Below are positions 6,307 to 7,621 of a DNA stretch of 7,621 bases, piece by piece. The notes beneath the pieces were generated by a model that made no database searches, was not told the origin of the DNA, and worked only from the letters and a program-made list of their open reading frames with translations. The stretch spans positions 1 to 7,621 of the forward strand of contig JBBQVS010000120.1 of NCBI GenBank assembly GCA_038211295.1, in the 5' to 3' direction. Position numbers and translations under genes: made by a program. Each line of letters starts with the position of its first letter. The first letter of the stretch is position 1. The DNA comes from JBBQVS01 sp038211295. Its GTDB lineage: Bacteria > Chloroflexota > Ktedonobacteria > Ktedonobacterales > Ktedonobacteraceae.

Positions 6307-6531
6307 TTACGAACGAGCAAAGGCAACGGAAGCATACACAGGTGCATCGCTTAACTCAAGCTGAGCATGAAAACAAGTCCTGGCGAGTGACCAGGAGCGT
6401 GCGACCAGACCGAGGCGATCTTCGCGCTCGTCCTGGCTTTCCTCTTGTAGTGCAACAGCTATAAGCTCCATGTCGCGCTGGTACTGCTCACTAAGGAGAG
6501 AAGAACGGCTGTAGTCGTAATTTGTCGCCAT
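6307..6531 (-). CDS. Small hypothetical protein, 74 residues, first gene of the selA run
   Basis: I do not recognise this protein. It starts at ATG with a strong AAAGAGGT site 8 nt upstream, better than that of the next gene, which supports it being real. Residues 12-52 look helical with a charged patch EESQDERED (30-38). There is no membrane segment. It sits directly upstream of the MazF-like gene, where an antitoxin would normally be, but shows no AbrB/MazE-type or ribbon-helix-helix signature that I can see. It could be an unusual antitoxin, a partner protein or an unrelated small protein. Confidence 0.6.
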   Translation of the reverse strand: MATNYDYSRSSLLSEQYQRDMELIAVALQEESQDEREDRLGLVARSWSLARTCFHAQLELSDAPVYASVAFARS

Positions 6532-6699
6532 GATTAGCTACCTCTTTATTCCTAGTCCATTTGTTCCAATGTCAATAACCGTACATACTCAGGGTAGCGG
6601 AAGAACCGCAGATTTCCTCTTAACTTACATGCCTGGACACAAAAGGATGCACGTCACAAGCCAAGTCAAGGGATGAAGTGTTTTTCTCTAACGAAAGAG

Positions 6700-6728
6700 A
6701 TTATACCAGCAAACTATGCAAGAAGCAA
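6700..6728 (-). promoter_or_regulatory. Promoter of the 74-aa / MazF-like / selA run
   Basis: On the minus strand TATAAT (6700-6705) is perfect and is preceded by TGG, an extended -10. TTGCTT (6723-6728) lies 17 bp upstream as a weak -35. Transcription would begin near 6692 and leave a leader of about 160 nt before the first ATG at 6531. A TTGACA at 6570-6575 is closer, but no good -10 box follows it. Confidence 0.55.
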
Positions 6729-6786
6729 TGCTTTTGCGGCAACTTTGCGTGCATCTGTGCGCTACATCTGAATATTTTTGTGCTTC

Positions 6787-6804
6787 TGTGTTTATTGTAA
6801 CACA
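6787..6804. repeat. 18-bp dyad, candidate operator
   Basis: TGTGTT (6787-6792) and AACACA (6799-6804) are inverted copies with a 6-nt centre. The dyad lies about 60 bp upstream of the -35 box of the minus-strand promoter and about 90 bp upstream of the tRNA promoter. It could bind a dimeric regulator. No T run follows, so it is not a terminator. Confidence 0.3.
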
Positions 6805-6896
6805 CCAAAAAAGAACGCAATTCGCTTTCTCCTGGGAGTAGGAAAAATGGGTTTTTGCTGCAAGCACCACCGATGAATTATCATCAAAAGTAATAC

Positions 6897-6925
6897 TTGA
6901 CATGTGATACGAGGTCGGCTATAAT
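6897..6925 (+). promoter_or_regulatory. Perfect-consensus promoter of the tRNA-Tyr/tRNA-Thr/tuf operon
   Basis: TTGACA (6897-6902), a 17-bp spacer and TATAAT (6920-6925) match the sigma70 consensus at every position. Transcription should start near 6932, about 38 nt before tRNA-Tyr. The -10 box is the centre of the palindrome GGCTATAATAGCC (6917-6929). A GC-rich segment (AGCCGTGTCG) lies between -10 and start, as in promoters of stable RNAs that are shut down when growth stops. Confidence 0.9.
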
Positions 6926-6969
6926 AGCCGTGTCGATCACTCAGCACAAACTGGTGTGTTCCTCAACCT

Positions 6970-7050
6970 GGGCAGTTACCAAAGTGGACAAATGGGACTG
7001 ACTGTAAATCAGTTGCGCAAGCTTCGGAGGTTCGAATCCTCCACTGCCCA
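6970..7050 (+). tRNA. tRNA-Tyr, anticodon GTA
   Basis: The acceptor stem is GGGCAGT/ACTGCCC. The D arm has a CCA/TGG stem with a GTGG-containing loop. The anticodon stem ACTGA/TCAGT carries loop CTGTAAA, so the anticodon is GTA. A 12-nt variable arm (TGCGCAAGCTTC) makes this a class II tRNA, as expected for bacterial tRNA-Tyr. The T arm is GGAGG-TTCGAAT-CCTCC. The discriminator is A at 7050. The following bases are CCC, so CCA is not encoded and must be added by nucleotidyltransferase. Confidence 0.96.
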
Positions 7051-7052
7051 CC

Positions 7053-7088
7053 CATGCAAGCACTCTCTAGTAGTGTGTACATTGCATG
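7053..7088 (+). repeat. Hairpin filling the spacer between the two tRNAs
   Basis: CATGCAA (7053-7059) pairs with TTGCATG (7082-7088), and inside it CACT (7061-7064) can pair with AGTG (7072-7075). This occupies nearly all of the 46-nt spacer and may guide RNase processing of the joint tRNA transcript. Confidence 0.5.
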
Positions 7089-7096
7089 TAAGGTTG

Positions 7097-7171
7097 GCCC
7101 GTGTGGCACAGGGGTAGCGCGCGGTCTTGGTAAGACCGAGGTCATGGGTTCAAATCCCATCACGGGCTCCA
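7097..7171 (+). tRNA. tRNA-Thr, anticodon GGT
   Basis: The acceptor stem is GCCCGTG/CACGGGC. The anticodon stem CGGTC/GACCG carries loop TTGGTAA, giving anticodon GGT. The T arm is ATGGG-TTCAAAT-CCCAT. The discriminator is T at 7168, and CCA is encoded at 7169-7171, unlike in tRNA-Tyr. Position directly upstream of tuf matches the known bacterial arrangement in which tRNA-Thr precedes tufB. Confidence 0.96.
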
Positions 7172-7480
7172 GTGGTTTTTTGCATGGTGCTTGCACCAGA
7201 CGCCCTTTCTGCGCTGGTCGCATTCCTCGCTGAAAATCCACGCAGGACATAAAAAGCTTTTGCTGCCATCTTCTGAAACACTGATTGGTGTTCTCTCCTA
7301 TCACACAAATGATCTGGGAAAACGTTACCAGTATTGGACAATCACATTACCAGGGGATGGCTGCTGCATGTCTACACCACTGTTGACTGATCGCAAGGTG
7401 TTCTTTACAGACCGTCAGCAGCAGTTTGTTGATGGCTTGAGTAACAAACAAGCAGGATCGCAGGAGGAGCCGTAACTGGC
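7172..7480 (+). other. Leader region between tRNA-Thr and tuf
   Basis: These 309 bases contain no gene I can support. A T6 run (7176-7181) follows the tRNA, then the short hairpin TGGTG-CTTG-CACCA (7185-7198). A GCTTG/CAAGC stem (7435-7453) lies just before the tuf ribosome binding site. An open frame of 94 codons ends at 7475, but it begins with TTG and has no ribosome binding site. The region may be a processed leader or hold regulation for EF-Tu. Confidence 0.5.
7383..7411 (+). promoter_or_regulatory. Possible secondary promoter for tuf
   Basis: TTGACT (7383-7388) is 17 bp from TACAGA (7406-7411). The -35 is 5/6 but the -10 is only 3/6. It could give tuf extra transcription apart from the tRNA promoter, starting near 7418. 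Evidence is weak. Confidence 0.3.
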
Positions 7481-7621
7481 ATGGCAAAGAAGAAATTTGA
7501 GCGCAATAAGCCGCACGTAAACGTGGGAACGATTGGACACATCGACCACGGCAAGACCACCCTGACCGCCGCAATCACCAAAGTGCTGGCGACGATGAGC
7601 AACAGCAACAAGTACACGGCG
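7481..7621 (+). CDS. tuf: Elongation factor Tu, N-terminal part (runs off window)
   Basis: EF-Tu is the GTPase that carries aminoacyl-tRNA to the ribosome. Only 47 codons are present and the gene continues past the window edge. The start MAKKKFERNKPHVNVGTIGH is typical, and the P-loop GHIDHGKT is at residues 19-26, with Ile where many have Val. A GGAGGAG site (7463-7469) lies 11 nt upstream of the ATG, which is slightly long. It is probably co-transcribed with the two upstream tRNAs, linking EF-Tu with its substrates. Confidence 0.97.
   Translation, partial: MAKKKFERNKPHVNVGTIGHIDHGKTTLTAAITKVLATMSNSNKYTA

Larger units (their letters stand above)
6532..6896. other. Divergent intergenic region between the selA run and the tRNA/tuf operon
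   Basis: I see no gene in these 365 bases. The region holds the minus-strand promoter 6700-6728. It also holds a dyad TGTGTT/AACACA (6787-6804), and a short palindrome GATGA-ATTA-TCATC (6872-6885) only 11 bp upstream of the tRNA -35 box. It includes one arm (6859-6869) of an 11-bp inverted repeat whose other arm lies after tRNA-Thr. The A/T-rich stretch just before 6897 could act as an UP element. Confidence 0.6.

Noticed and set aside
6541..6580. TTGACA on the minus strand at 6570-6575 as promoter of the selA run
   Set aside because: The sequence 17 bp downstream is GGAATA, a poor -10 box, and it merges with the ribosome binding site. The extended -10 at 6700-6705 fits better.
6963..7304. 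Minus-strand frame of 113 codons containing EPVMGFEPMTSVLPR and WRIRTSEACATDLQSVPF
   Set aside because: These phrases are the well-known false translation of the antisense strand of tRNA genes. The frame lies across both tRNAs and is not a gene.
7191..7475. Plus-strand frame of 94 codons ending 5 nt before tuf
   Set aside because: It begins with TTG inside a hairpin, has no ribosome binding site, and its sequence has no recognisable domain. An inner ATG at 7368 would leave only 35 codons.
1..7621. CRISPR array, riboswitch or integrase attachment site
   Set aside because: No spaced direct repeats, no recognised riboswitch core, and no integrase gene or tRNA 3'-end duplication were seen.

Overview
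The window is bacterial chromosome, most likely from the phylum Chloroflexota and probably a Ktedonobacteria-type organism. This is inferred from gene style and was not tested by search. The clues are a membrane Ser/Thr kinase with a beta-rich outer domain, a solitary TnpB element, a bacterial SUI1/eIF1-like factor, selA, and a tRNA-Tyr/tRNA-Thr/tuf cluster. Promoters are sigma70-like (TTGACA-17-TATAAT), and ribosome binding sites are present at most genes.

Layout, left to right. (1) 74-2050, minus: receptor-like Ser/Thr protein kinase with its own promoter at 2134-2162. (2) About 2225-3407, minus: IS200/IS605-family element carrying only tnpB, an RNA-guided nuclease. It has a right-end hairpin, a near-consensus promoter that predicts a leaderless mRNA, and no tnpA. 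(3) 3413-3458: a second hairpin that resembles the element's right-end hairpin but lies outside tnpB. (4) 3497-3823, plus: SUI1/eIF1-like protein. (5) 3966-4445, plus: unrecognised 159-residue protein. (6) 6531 down to 4450, minus: a three-gene run of a 74-residue orphan, a MazF/PemK-fold protein with a changed catalytic-site residue, and selA. (7) 6897 onward, plus: a perfect-consensus promoter, tRNA-Tyr(GTA), tRNA-Thr(GGT), a 309-nt leader and the start of tuf (EF-Tu), which runs off the window.

Much of the window concerns translation: EF-Tu with two tRNAs, an initiation-factor-like protein, the selenocysteine-tRNA enzyme SelA and a MazF-like protein that might act on RNA. The kinase and the TnpB element are separate units. 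I did not find a clearly new multi-gene system. The best leads are the MazF-like/selA coupling, the orphan end-like hairpin next to a leaderless tnpB promoter, and the alternative RNA structures around the tRNA cassette.
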